Below are positions 25,953 to 34,970 of a stretch of DNA of 64,000 nt, in pieces. A program made the position numbers and the translations under genes. Numbering within the stretch: position 1 is the first letter of the stretch; every line of letters starts with the position of its first letter. This stretch comes from Nonomuraea candida (lineage in GTDB: Bacteria; Actinomycetota; Actinomycetes; Streptosporangiales; Streptosporangiaceae): NCBI RefSeq assembly GCF_000725485.1, contig NZ_JOAG01000020.1, positions 186,001 through 250,000 on the forward strand, in the 5' to 3' direction. The notes beneath the pieces were generated by a model. The model was not told the origin of the DNA. It saw only the letters and a list, made by a program, of their open reading frames with translations, and searched no databases.

Positions 25953-27581
25953 ATGTCTGAAACGCGCACCCCGGTGCTCGTCGTCGGCGGCGGCCTGGGC
26001 GGCGTCGCCGCCGCGCTCACCGCCGCCACACTCGGCCTGCGGGTGGTCCTCACCGAGGAGACCGACTGGCTCGGCGGCCAGCTCACCAGCCAGGCCGTCC
26101 CGCCGGACGAGCACCCGTGGATCGAGTCCAGGTACGCCTCGGCCACCTACCGCCGCCTGCGCCGCACCATCCGCGACTACTACCGCCGCGCCTACCCGCT
26201 GCTCCCGGAGGTGGCCGCACAGCCGTTGCTCAACCCGGGGCTGGGCGTCGTCAGCCCGCTGTGCCACGAGCCGCGGGCGGCGCTCGCCGCGATCGACGAG
26301 CTGCTCGCGCCGCACCGCACGTCCGGCCGCCTGACCGTGCTGCCGGAGCACCGGCCGGTCGCCGTGGACGTGACGGGTGACCGGGTCGAGGCCGTGACCT
26401 TCCTGCGGCTCACCGACGGCGCGCGGGTGACCGTCGCCGCCGACTACGTCATCGACGCCACCGAGCTGGGCGACCTGCTGCCGCTGGCCGGCGTCGAGCA
26501 CGTCGTCGGGGCCGAGGGCGTCGGCGACACCGGCGAGCCGCACGCCCCCGCCGTCGCCGACCCGCTGGACCAGCAGGCCGTCTCCTGGTGCTTCCCCGTC
26601 GAGCACCGGCCCGGCGAGGACCACACCATCGACAAGCCCGCCCGCTACGAGCACTGGCGCACCCACGTCTCCCCGTTCTGGCCCGGGCCGCAGCTCTCCT
26701 GGGTGGACGTCGAGCCCATCGACCTGACGCGGCGCGAACGCTTCATCTTCCAGCCCGACGGGCACCTGCCGGGCCGCCACGACCTGTGGCACTACCGGCG
26801 CATCGTCGCCGCCTCCCAGCACCGGCTCGGCACCATCGAGCACGACGTGACCCTCGTCAACTGGCCGCAGATCGACTACTGGGAGCTGCCCTTCGCCGGC
26901 CCGGACGCCGACCCGGCGGCGGCGCTCGACGGCGCCCGCTCGTTGTCGCTGTCGTTCCTGTACTGGATGCAGACCGAGGCGCCCCGGCCGGACGGCGGCA
27001 CCGGCTACCCCGGCCTGCGGCTGCGCCCCGACATCGTGGGCACCTCCGACGGGCTGGCCAAGGCACCGTACATCCGCGAGGCCCGGCGGATCAAGGCCGA
27101 GTTCACGGTGCTCGAACAGCACATCGGCGTCGAGGCCCGGGGGGCGGAGGCCGGGTCGGAGGTCTTCCACGACGCGGTGGGCATCGGCTCGTACCGCATC
27201 GACCTGCACCCCAGCACGGCCGGGCGCACCTACGTGGACATCGACTGCTTCCCGTTCCAGATCCCGCTCGGCGCGCTGCTGCCGCAGCGGGTGGACAACC
27301 TGCTGCCGGCCGGCAAGAACATCGGCACCACCCACATCACCAACGGCGCGTACCGGCTGCACCCGGCCGAATGGAGCATCGGGGAGGCCGTCGGCGCGCT
27401 CGTCGCCCAGGCGCTGCAGAGCGACCTGCCGCCCCGCAAGATCCGCGCCGACGCGCGGCTGCTGGAGGACTTCCGGCGGCTGCTCTCCGGCACCCTCGGC
27501 GTCCCGCTGGCCTGGCCGGACGACATCCGCACCACCGCCTGCGGCCGCGCGCCCGCCGTGCCGCAGCTCGTCGAGGAGTGA
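25953..27581 (+). CDS. FAD-dependent oxidoreductase (FAD_oxidored family)
   Basis: A 542-aa cytoplasmic flavoprotein. The N-terminal Rossmann motif (VLVVGGGLGGVAAALTAATLGLRVVLTEE) is followed by WLGGQLTSQAVPPDEH, characteristic of PF12831 proteins. The C-terminal FAD contact region is AGKNIGTTHITNGAYRLHPAEWSIGEA. It has no signal peptide, so it acts on an imported sugar or another small molecule. The start is three bases after the permease stop, preceded by AAAGGG. Family members often sit in carbohydrate clusters but few have known substrates. Beside a GH3 gene and a 3-keto-glycoside hydrolase domain, sugar oxidation is a reasonable but unproven role. Confidence 0.82.
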   Translation: MSETRTPVLVVGGGLGGVAAALTAATLGLRVVLTEETDWLGGQLTSQAVPPDEHPWIESRYASATYRRLRRTIRDYYRRAYPLLPEVAAQPLLNPGLGVVSPLCHEPRAALAAIDELLAPHRTSGRLTVLPEHRPVAVDVTGDRVEAVTFLRLTDGARVTVAADYVIDATELGDLLPLAGVEHVVGAEGVGDTGEPHAPAVADPLDQQAVSWCFPVEHRPGEDHTIDKPARYEHWRTHVSPFWPGPQLSWVDVEPIDLTRRERFIFQPDGHLPGRHDLWHYRRIVAASQHRLGTIEHDVTLVNWPQIDYWELPFAGPDADPAAALDGARSLSLSFLYWMQTEAPRPDGGTGYPGLRLRPDIVGTSDGLAKAPYIREARRIKAEFTVLEQHIGVEARGAEAGSEVFHDAVGIGSYRIDLHPSTAGRTYVDIDCFPFQIPLGALLPQRVDNLLPAGKNIGTTHITNGAYRLHPAEWSIGEAVGALVAQALQSDLPPRKIRADARLLEDFRRLLSGTLGVPLAWPDDIRTTACGRAPAVPQLVEE

Positions 27582-27586
27582 CCCGC

Positions 27587-30289
27587 GTGCGCAAGGACCA
27601 CGAGCCCGGCGAGGGCGTCACGGACCGCGAGGTCGCGCAGGCCGTCACGGACCGCGAGGTCACGACGGCCGTCACGGTCCGGGACACGGCAGAGGGCCGC
27701 ACGGCCCGGGAGAGCGGGGAGGGCGTCAAGGCGGGCGAGAGCGGCGCGGGTGGCGAAGGGGGCCGGGGCGGTGCGGAGGGCGTGATCGTCGAGGGGGCGC
27801 TGGCGGCGCTCGACCTGGAGACCAAGGTGCGCATCCTCTCCGGGCGCGACATGTGGTCGCTGCCCGCCGTGCCGGAGATCGGCCTGCGGCCGATCGTGAT
27901 GAGCGACGGGCCGGTCGGCGTGCGCGGCACGCGCTGGAGCGCCGACGACCCCGCGATCACCCTGCCCAGCCCGACCGCGCTCGCCGCGACCTGGGACCCC
28001 GGTCTGGCACGCCTGGCCGGATGGCTGCTCGGGCAGGAGGCGCGCCGCAAGGGCGTGGACGTGCTGCTCGCGCCCACCGTCAACCTGCACCGCAGCCCCC
28101 TCGGCGGCCGGCACTTCGAGGCATTCTCCGAGGACCCGCTGCTGACGGGGGCGATCGCCGCGCCGTACGTGGCAGGCGTGCAGGAGCACGGCGTCGCCGC
28201 CGTGGTCAAGCACTTCGTGGCCAACGACGCCGAGACCGACCGCCTCACCGTGGACGTCGTGGTCTCCGAACGCGCCCTGCGAGAGGTGTACCTCGCGCCC
28301 TTCGAGGCCGTCGTGGCCGCCGGGGTGTGGGGGGTGATGGCCGCGTACAACAAGGTCAACGGCGTGACCATGACCGAGCACGCCGCGTTGCAGCGAGGCG
28401 TGCTGAAAGGCGAGTGGGGCTTCGACGGGTGCGTCGTGTCGGACTGGTTCGCCGCCCGCGGCACCGAGGCCACCGCGCGTGGCGGGCTCGACGTGGCCAT
28501 GCCCGCGGCGGGAAGCCCCTGGGGCGAGCGGCTGGTCGCCGCCGTCCGCTCCGGCGCGGTGCCGCCCGAGGTCGTGGACGACCAGGCCCGCCGCGTGCTC
28601 CGCCTGGCCGCCCGCGTCGGCGCGCTGACCGCCGCCCACCCGCCCGCCCCGGACCACGACCGCCCGGCGGCACCGGACGACCGGCCGGCGGCACCGGGTG
28701 ACCGCCCGCCGGCGGACTCCCGGCCGGACGGGTCGGAGGGCGGCCGGCCGGATGTGATCGATGGGGAGCGGCTGGCGCGGGAGATCGCCGTACGCTCGTT
28801 CGTGCTCGCGAGCGACCCCGGCGGGCTGCTCCCGCTGGACGCCGCCCGCCTGCGCAGCGTCGCCGTGATCGGCGCGCCTGCCCGGGACCCCCGCGTGCTC
28901 GGCGGCGGCAGCGCCCGGGTCTTCCCGCCGCACGTCGTCTCGCCGCTGGACGGCCTGACCGCCGCGCTGCCCGACGACGTGCGGATCACGTACGAGATCG
29001 GCGCCGACCCCAGGAGCACGCTGCCGCCGGCGGCCGGCCCGCACTGGCGGGACCTCGCCGGCGCCGCCGGGATCGGCGCCACGTTCCTCGGCCACCAGGG
29101 GGAGACGCTGCTGAGCATGACCCTGCCCGACGGGGCGGCGATCTGGCCGGACGTCTCCGACACGGTCGATCCCGCGCGGGTGGCCGCGATCGAGCTCGCG
29201 GCCCGGTTCACCCCCGGCGTGGACGGGGAGCACCGCCTCGCCGTCCGCTGCACCGGCCGCTACACGCTCACCGTCGGCGGCACCGTGCTGAGCGGCGTCA
29301 TCGAGCCCGGCACCACCGACCTCGCCCTGCTCTCCACCGCCCCGCCCGAGCACCGCCACCACCTGCGCCTGCGCGCGGGCGAAACCGTCGAGATCACGGT
29401 CCACCACCCCATCGACCTCCACCCCGACCAGCCCTACGTCTCCCTGACCCTGGGCCACGGCGACCCGGTCGACGGCGAGGACGCGCTGCTGGAACGGGCC
29501 GAACGCGCGGCGGCGGAGTCCGAGGTGGCGATCGTCGTCGTCGGGACCACCGAGGAGGTCGAGTCGGAAGGACTCGACCGCGCCACGCTGGCCCTGCCCG
29601 GCCGCCAGGACGAGCTCGTCACCCGCGTCAGCGCCGCCAACCCCAGGACGATCGTCGTGGTGAACGCGGGCTCCCCGGTCGAGCTGCCCTGGGCCGGTCG
29701 CGTCGCGGCGGTGCTCCTGGCCTGGTTCCCCGGCCAGGAGGCCGGGCACGCCCTCGCCGACGTCCTGCTCGGGGCCGCCGAGCCCGGCGGGCGGCTGCCC
29801 ACCACCTGGCCGGCCCGCGCGGAGGACTGCCCCGTCCTCGGCACGACGCCGGTCGGCGGCCGGCTGGCCTACACCGAGGACGTCCTCATCGGCTACCGCG
29901 CCTGGGAGCGCGCCGGCCGGCGGCCCCTCTACCCCTTCGGCCACGGGCTCGGCTACACGACGTGGGCGTACGAGTCGCTGTCGGGCGAGGGTCGGAAGGT
30001 CACCGTCACGGTCCGCAACACCGGCGATCGCGCCGGCCGCGAGGTCGTCCAAGTCTACGTCACCCCGGCGCGGGCGCCGCGCCGGCTGGCCGGGTTCGCG
30101 GCCGTGGCCGCCGAGCCGGGCCAGGCCGTGACCGTCACGATCGACCTCCCCGAACGAGCCTTCCAGCGCTGGGACGGCGGCTGGCGCCCGGTCGCGGGCG
30201 CCTACCTGGTCGAGGCCGGCCACAGCAGCGCCGACCTCAGGCTCTCCACGCGCCTCACCCTCTCCCACCCGGCCGGGCGCGCCGGGTGA
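27587..30289 (+). CDS. Glycoside hydrolase family 3 (beta-glucosidase/xylosidase type) with PA14-like insert
   Basis: A 900-aa GH3 enzyme without signal peptide, probably cleaving imported oligosaccharides. The TIM-barrel domain covers ~residues 68-350 (VMSDGPVGVRGTRW, GRHFEAFSEDPLL, VVKHFVANDAETDR), with GCVVSDWFAARGTEA giving the catalytic Asp of SDW. The C-terminal domain has VGTTEEVESEGLDRATLALP, the acid/base region. A PA14-like insert (~520-620) and a fibronectin-III-like end (VTVTVRNTGDRAGREVVQVYV) complete the usual order. GTG 27587 has GAGGAG eight bases upstream. The first ~65 residues are repetitive (VTDREV units) and not family-like; GTG 27782 would remove them. An Asp/Pro-rich linker is also expanded near residues 349-375. 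Confidence 0.92.
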   Translation: MRKDHEPGEGVTDREVAQAVTDREVTTAVTVRDTAEGRTARESGEGVKAGESGAGGEGGRGGAEGVIVEGALAALDLETKVRILSGRDMWSLPAVPEIGLRPIVMSDGPVGVRGTRWSADDPAITLPSPTALAATWDPGLARLAGWLLGQEARRKGVDVLLAPTVNLHRSPLGGRHFEAFSEDPLLTGAIAAPYVAGVQEHGVAAVVKHFVANDAETDRLTVDVVVSERALREVYLAPFEAVVAAGVWGVMAAYNKVNGVTMTEHAALQRGVLKGEWGFDGCVVSDWFAARGTEATARGGLDVAMPAAGSPWGERLVAAVRSGAVPPEVVDDQARRVLRLAARVGALTAAHPPAPDHDRPAAPDDRPAAPGDRPPADSRPDGSEGGRPDVIDGERLAREIAVRSFVLASDPGGLLPLDAARLRSVAVIGAPARDPRVLGGGSARVFPPHVVSPLDGLTAALPDDVRITYEIGADPRSTLPPAAGPHWRDLAGAAGIGATFLGHQGETLLSMTLPDGAAIWPDVSDTVDPARVAAIELAARFTPGVDGEHRLAVRCTGRYTLTVGGTVLSGVIEPGTTDLALLSTAPPEHRHHLRLRAGETVEITVHHPIDLHPDQPYVSLTLGHGDPVDGEDALLERAERAAAESEVAIVVVGTTEEVESEGLDRATLALPGRQDELVTRVSAANPRTIVVVNAGSPVELPWAGRVAAVLLAWFPGQEAGHALADVLLGAAEPGGRLPTTWPARAEDCPVLGTTPVGGRLAYTEDVLIGYRAWERAGRRPLYPFGHGLGYTTWAYESLSGEGRKVTVTVRNTGDRAGREVVQVYVTPARAPRRLAGFAAVAAEPGQAVTVTIDLPERAFQRWDGGWRPVAGAYLVEAGHSSADLRLSTRLTLSHPAGRAG
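27617..27697 (+). repeat. 27-bp tandem repeat in the GH3 N-terminus
   Basis: Two close copies of a unit starting GTCACGGACCGCGAGGTC (27617-27643, 27644-27670) and a diverged third. In-phase, encoding AVTDREV-like units. Confidence 0.7.
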
Positions 30290-30296
30290 GGCCGAT

Positions 30297-30327
30297 CGGC
30301 CCGGCCGGCCCCTGACCGGCCGGGCCG
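30297..30327. terminator. Bidirectional hairpin between GH3 and the multidomain minus-strand gene
   Basis: CGGCCCGGCCGG, loop CCCCTGA, CCGGCCGGGCCG: perfect 12-bp arms seven bases after the GH3 stop and six before the convergent stop. Confidence 0.7.
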
Positions 30328-30333
30328 CGGAAT

Positions 30334-33300
30334 TCAGGAGACGGGCTCGATCCAGATGTCGCGGAAGCGGGGGTTCTCGCCGGGATCGCCGTGGTCCTGC
30401 AGCCGGATCCCGCCCGTCGCCGCGCTCTCCGGGAGGTGGTCGCCGGTGCCGCCGTCGATGGCCACGTCGTCGTGCACCACCACGCCGTTCCAGACGACCG
30501 TCACCCGCGCGTCGTCCGCCTTCACGCCCGCGTCGGTGTAGCGGGCCGCGCGGAAGGTGATGTCGTAGGTCTGCCACGTGCCGGGGGCGGTGGCCACGTT
30601 GCGGTCGGGCGCGCGCTTGGAGTAGATCGCGCCCGCCTCGTCGGCGGCCGGCGTGGTGTCGCCGTACGACTCCAGCACCTGCACCTCATAGCGCTCCTGG
30701 AGGAAGACGCCGCTGTTGCCGCGCTGCTGCCCGGTCACCTCCGGCGGGTAGTCCGGCTCGTACCACTCGACGTGCAGCCTGAAGTCGCCGAACGTCTGCC
30801 GGGTGCGGATGTCGCCGCCGTAGGACTCCATGGAGCCGTTCGCGACCGGCCACGCCGCCGCGCCGCCCGCCCGTTTCTCCCACGCCGCCAGGCTCGACCC
30901 GTCGAACAGCGCGATCCGCCCCGCCTTCGACACGGTGAGGTGGTCGAGGGCGACCTGCCCGGAGTCGCCGGAGTCGTACCGGTAGGCGACATGGTTCGCG
31001 CCGCGCCTCAGGTCGAGCGACTCGGTCTGGACGGCCCAGGAGCCCCACCCGCCGGTGGCGGCCAGGCGGGTCTGCCTGACCCGGGTCCCGTTGACGTACA
31101 CGCTCACCGACGTGCCGGCCGGGGCCGCGTAGCGGAGCCCGACGTTGTGCCGGCCGGGGGAGTCCGCGCGCACCGTGAACGAGGTGCTCGCGCCCTCGGC
31201 CGTGTACCCGGCGACGAAGCCCGTGCCGGTGTGGCCCGGGTGCTCCGTGCTCACCTTCGCGCCGCCGCGCAGCGCGGCGCGCTCGGCCTCCAGCACCGGC
31301 CGCGCGGCCACCGTGATGGCGTCCAGGTTGACGTTGCCCGCGTCGCCGGCGTCATAGACGTAGGCGATGGTGTTCGCGCCCGCCCGCAGGGCCAGCGGCT
31401 CGACCCGGACGGCCCACTGGTCCCACGTCTCCGTGCTGGGCAACGGCACCTGCCTGACCTTGGCGCCGTTGACGTACACGCTGAGCGACTTCACGCCGGG
31501 CGCCGGGTGCGGGCCGTTGGAGTACCGCAGGCCCACGTGGTACGTGCCCGCCTCCGGGACCCGCACGGCGAACCGGGTGGCGGCGCCCGCGCTCCAGTAG
31601 CCGTCGACGAAGCCGCTCCCCGAGTGGCTCGGGTGGTCGGTGCCGAGCTTGGCGCCGCCGCTGTGGGCCGCGCTCTCCGCCTCGTACGTGCTGTCCGTCA
31701 CCGGCCCGCCGGCCAGCGTGTTGAGCGTGTACCACGCCTCGGTGCTCCACAGCGGCTGCCCCGACGCCGAGCTGAACGGGCGCGGCGAGCGCAGGTGCAC
31801 CACCCGCCCCGCCTTCAGGCCCGCGAGCTTGAGCGTGACCTTCCGGCCGCCGGCGGTCAGTTTCGCGGAGGTGACGGTCAGCGGCTCCTCGTCCACCTTG
31901 GGGCCGCCGTAGGTGGAGGCGGCGACGTACCGCCACTGGGTGGCCTGATACCTGGCGGCCAGCGACGCGGCGGTCTCCGCCGACAGCGGCTGGGTGTACT
32001 CCAGCTCGAAGCCGCCCTCCACCGCCCGCATCCGCAGGATGTCGAACGCCTTGGCGTCGCCGGGCGTCAGCTTCTGCAGGCCGTGGGTGAGCTTGCCCGG
32101 CTGGCCCCAGTTCCCGCCGGCGCCCAGGCCGCCCGCGTAGAGCGCGCCGTCGGGGCCCAGGCTGATCCGGTTGACCCCGGCCTCCAGCCCCTGGGTGAAG
32201 CGGAAGACCGCGCCCTGGTACTCGCCGCCGACCTTCTCCAGGTAGGCGCGCTGGATCCCGCCGTACGTGACGTCGCCGAACAGCACCTGCCCCGCGAACC
32301 TGCCGCGCTTCAGCACCAGAGGCGTGCTGGGGGAGTTGGCGATCTCGTTGTGCGGCAGCCACACCGCCGGCGGCGTGACCGGATGGGCGTCGAACGGGCC
32401 GTCCGGGTTGGTGTGGTGGTTGAAGAAGCGGTCCTTCTTGACGTGCACCAGCTTCGACGCCGGCAGCCAGCCGCCCTGGTTGTCCATCGCGAACAGCTCG
32501 TCCGACGGGCCCCAGCCGAGCCCGTTCGGGGTGCGCAGGCCGCCCGCGAGGTACTCGATCTTGCCGGTGGCCTTGCTGACCTTGACGGTCGTGCCCCGGT
32601 CCGGCGCGGGCTGCGGGTCGGTGGTGGCGCCGCCGTAGTCGATGGCCACGGAGAGGTTGAGGTAGAAGTGGCCGTCGCGGTAGAGCAGCCCGAACGCGAA
32701 CTCGTGGAAGTTGCCGCCGAACGGCCAGGTCGCCACGGTCCGCAGATGGTCGGCGACCTCGTCGCCGTCGGTGTCGTTCAGCTCCACCAGGCGGGACTTC
32801 TCCGAGACGTAGAGCTTGCCGTCCACGTATGTGATGCCCATGGGCTCCTGCAGCCCGCTCGCGATCCTCTTCGTGGTCACCCGCTCGGGCGAGGTCTGGC
32901 CGGTGACGTTGCCGAGCAGGTAGACCTCGCCCAGCCGGGTCTGCGAGCCGCCCCAGGTGGCGATGGCCAGCCGGCCGTCGAGCAGCCAGTCCATCGCCGA
33001 CACCTGCGGCTCGAACCCGGCCGGCCGCAGGTCGGTGAGCGTGAAGTCGGGGTGCACGGCGTTCAGCGGCAGGCCGTCGCCAGGGGAGTCGGCGCCGCTC
33101 TCGCACTCCTTGCGGCCCGGGGCGGTGACCCTCACGACGTCCGCGTCCGTGCTGAGCACCGAGGTCGGCACGACGGTGAAGCCGGCGGCGCCCGGCGGCC
33201 GCCACTCCAGCCTGAGCTGCTGGCCGTACAGGTGCTCGAAGTGGTCGACGCGCAGCGGGTGGTAGCCGGCGGTCAGCGTGATCGTGCCGTCCACGGAGAC

Positions 33301-33675
33301 CGGCCCGTGCCGGCCGTCGTTGGTGATCACGACGGTGTCGCCGATGCGCAGCCGGGAGCCGTCGTCGCTGGTGAGCCGGAACTCGTACGTGCCGGCGGCG
33401 GGGATCTGGATGTTGCCGACCGCCTCGGTGACGAACATGTCGGTCAGGCCGAAGTCGGCGTCGGAGGTCCAGTCGATCGTGGGCATCAGCTTGTCCACGT
33501 TCGGGGTCTGGCCCGGCTTGAGCGTGCAGAGCTTGGACAGCTCGACCTGCACGTCGTAGGTGCGCAGGGTGATGCCCGGCTCCTGCGGCGGCACCTCCGC
33601 GCGCGCGTGGGCCGGTACGACCAGGAAGGCGAGGATGACGGTCAGCAAGACGGATAACAGCGAGATTTTCCGCAT
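30334..33675 (-). CDS. Secreted multidomain protein: PA14, sorbosone-dehydrogenase-like propeller, two CBMs, 3-keto-glycoside hydrolase (DUF1080)
   Basis: A 1113-aa exported protein. Signal peptide MRKISLLSVLLTVILAFLVVPAHA; PA14 at ~40-160 (GTYEFRLTSDDGSRLRIGD); six-bladed propeller of glucose/sorbosone-dehydrogenase type at ~208-540 (GLQEPMGITYVDGKLYVSEKS, GLRTPNGLGWGPSDELF). Two CBM35/CBM6-like modules follow at ~660-785 and 790-910 (YEAESAAHSGGAKLG, LEAERAALRGGAKVS). DUF1080 occupies ~918-1113 (IALFDGSSLAAWEKR, QRGNSGVFLQERYEVQVLESYGD, GGIRLQDHGDP). DUF1080 members include 3-keto-disaccharide hydrolases. The propeller may or may not bind a cofactor; I see no haem site. ATG 33675 starts a good signal peptide; ATGs at 33687 and 33729 are in frame. 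It converges on the GH3 gene. Confidence 0.87.
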   Translation of the reverse strand: MRKISLLSVLLTVILAFLVVPAHARAEVPPQEPGITLRTYDVQVELSKLCTLKPGQTPNVDKLMPTIDWTSDADFGLTDMFVTEAVGNIQIPAAGTYEFRLTSDDGSRLRIGDTVVITNDGRHGPVSVDGTITLTAGYHPLRVDHFEHLYGQQLRLEWRPPGAAGFTVVPTSVLSTDADVVRVTAPGRKECESGADSPGDGLPLNAVHPDFTLTDLRPAGFEPQVSAMDWLLDGRLAIATWGGSQTRLGEVYLLGNVTGQTSPERVTTKRIASGLQEPMGITYVDGKLYVSEKSRLVELNDTDGDEVADHLRTVATWPFGGNFHEFAFGLLYRDGHFYLNLSVAIDYGGATTDPQPAPDRGTTVKVSKATGKIEYLAGGLRTPNGLGWGPSDELFAMDNQGGWLPASKLVHVKKDRFFNHHTNPDGPFDAHPVTPPAVWLPHNEIANSPSTPLVLKRGRFAGQVLFGDVTYGGIQRAYLEKVGGEYQGAVFRFTQGLEAGVNRISLGPDGALYAGGLGAGGNWGQPGKLTHGLQKLTPGDAKAFDILRMRAVEGGFELEYTQPLSAETAASLAARYQATQWRYVAASTYGGPKVDEEPLTVTSAKLTAGGRKVTLKLAGLKAGRVVHLRSPRPFSSASGQPLWSTEAWYTLNTLAGGPVTDSTYEAESAAHSGGAKLGTDHPSHSGSGFVDGYWSAGAATRFAVRVPEAGTYHVGLRYSNGPHPAPGVKSLSVYVNGAKVRQVPLPSTETWDQWAVRVEPLALRAGANTIAYVYDAGDAGNVNLDAITVAARPVLEAERAALRGGAKVSTEHPGHTGTGFVAGYTAEGASTSFTVRADSPGRHNVGLRYAAPAGTSVSVYVNGTRVRQTRLAATGGWGSWAVQTESLDLRRGANHVAYRYDSGDSGQVALDHLTVSKAGRIALFDGSSLAAWEKRAGGAAAWPVANGSMESYGGDIRTRQTFGDFRLHVEWYEPDYPPEVTGQQRGNSGVFLQERYEVQVLESYGDTTPAADEAGAIYSKRAPDRNVATAPGTWQTYDITFRAARYTDAGVKADDARVTVVWNGVVVHDDVAIDGGTGDHLPESAATGGIRLQDHGDPGENPRFRDIWIEPVS

Positions 33676-33953
33676 GGCCTGTCCCATCTCGGAGAGGGCG
33701 CCGCGTCCGGCGGGGGTGGGGTGCGGCATCGCCGGGACGCTCGGGTCCCTCGGCGGATGCCGGGTCTCATTCGCTGGAACGTGAGGAGGGTAACGCTGCT
33801 CTGCGCCGTAATATAAAGCGAGATCGTCGGATTGCCCATAGGCTTTCGCCGGAAATCGATGAAAGCTACGACATGTCAGGACGGAAGGCGTTCGCGGTCA
33901 CCTTTCGCCGGTTTGCTGCGTCAGCGATATGACGTCCACCGATGAGAGGAACG

Positions 33954-34844
33954 ATGGTGAACCCCCACGACCTGCTGGCCGTTGAGTTCGAAGGGCACCG
34001 CCCCCACCTGCGAGCGGTCGCGTACCGCATGCTCGGCTCGCTGAGCGAGGCCGAGGACGCGGTCCAGGAGGCGTGGCTGCGGCTGGCGCGCTCCGACTCC
34101 GGTGACATCGACAACCTGGGCGGCTGGCTGACCACCGTGGTCGGCCGGGTCTGCCTGGACCTGTTGCGCGCCCGCAAGACCCGGCGCGAGGAGTCGCTGG
34201 AGGATCGCCTGCCGGACCCGGTGGTCAGCCGGGTGGACGCCGCCGATCCCGAGCAGGAGGTGTTGCTGGCCGACTCGGTGGGGCTGGCGCTGCTGGTGGT
34301 GCTGGAGTCGCTGAGCCCGGCCGAACGGCTGGCGTTCGTGCTGCACGACATGTTCGGCCTGCCGTTCGAGCAGATCGCGCCCATCGTGGACCGCACCCCG
34401 GCCACGGCCAAGAAGCTCGCCAGCCGGGCCCGCCAGCGGGTCAGGGGCGCGGCCCCGAGCCCCGACCCGGACCCGGCCGACCAGCGCCGGGTGGTGGACG
34501 CCTTCCTGGCCGCCGCGCGCGGCGGCGACTTCGAGGCGCTGGTGTCCATCCTCGACCCCGACGTGGTGCTGCGCGCCGACGGCGGGGTGCTCACCAACGG
34601 CCTGAAGGTCATCCGCGGCGTCGCGGCCGTGGCCGGGCAGCTGGCCACCTTCCAGCGCATGGCCACCAGCGCCGCCGCCCACCCGGCCCTCATCAACGGC
34701 CTGGCCGGCCTGGTCAACACCATCGACGGCCGGTTGATCTCCGTCATGAGCTTCACCGTCTCGGAGGGCCGGATCGCCGCCATCGACATCCTGTCCGACC
34801 CCGACCGCCTGTCCCGCCTCGACCTGGCCGGCCTGGAGCCCTGA
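33954..34844 (+). CDS. ECF RNA polymerase sigma factor with C-terminal SnoaL-like domain (SigJ/ECF41 type)
   Basis: A 296-aa extracytoplasmic-function sigma factor. Region 2 is LRAVAYRMLGSLSEAEDAVQEAWLRL and region 4 is SPAERLAFVLHDMFGLPFEQIAPIVDRTPATAKKLASRARQRV. The C-terminal ~110 residues (VVDAFLAAARGGDFEALVSILDPDVVLRADGG) form a SnoaL_2-type fold, which in ECF41 sigma factors replaces an anti-sigma factor and tunes activity. No anti-sigma gene is adjacent, in agreement. ATG 33954 has GAGAGGA upstream; an earlier in-frame ATG at 33942 lies on that site. The 278-base upstream gap also serves the divergent multidomain gene and carries CTTTCGCCGG twice. Confidence 0.93.
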   Translation: MVNPHDLLAVEFEGHRPHLRAVAYRMLGSLSEAEDAVQEAWLRLARSDSGDIDNLGGWLTTVVGRVCLDLLRARKTRREESLEDRLPDPVVSRVDAADPEQEVLLADSVGLALLVVLESLSPAERLAFVLHDMFGLPFEQIAPIVDRTPATAKKLASRARQRVRGAAPSPDPDPADQRRVVDAFLAAARGGDFEALVSILDPDVVLRADGGVLTNGLKVIRGVAAVAGQLATFQRMATSAAAHPALINGLAGLVNTIDGRLISVMSFTVSEGRIAAIDILSDPDRLSRLDLAGLEP

Positions 34845-34890
34845 CCGCCCGCCTCGGCCCGGGCGCGCTGGTACCCTCGGCCGCCGGGCC

Positions 34891-34970
34891 CGGCCTGGCC
34901 GGGCTCGATGTGACCGGGCTCGGCCCGGCCGGGCTCAAGGTGACCTGTCTCGGCCCGGCCGGGCTCAGAG
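34891..34970. repeat. 30-bp tandem repeat between two convergent sigma-factor genes
   Basis: Units beginning CGGCCTGGCCGGGCTC or CGGCCCGGCCGGGCTC at 34891, 34921 and 34951 (the last partial). The array runs into the last codons of the minus-strand sigma gene (stop at 34965). Confidence 0.8.

Noticed and set aside
30391..33657. 1088-codon frame opposite the multidomain secreted gene
   Set aside because: No recognisable domain; the true strand has five identifiable domains.
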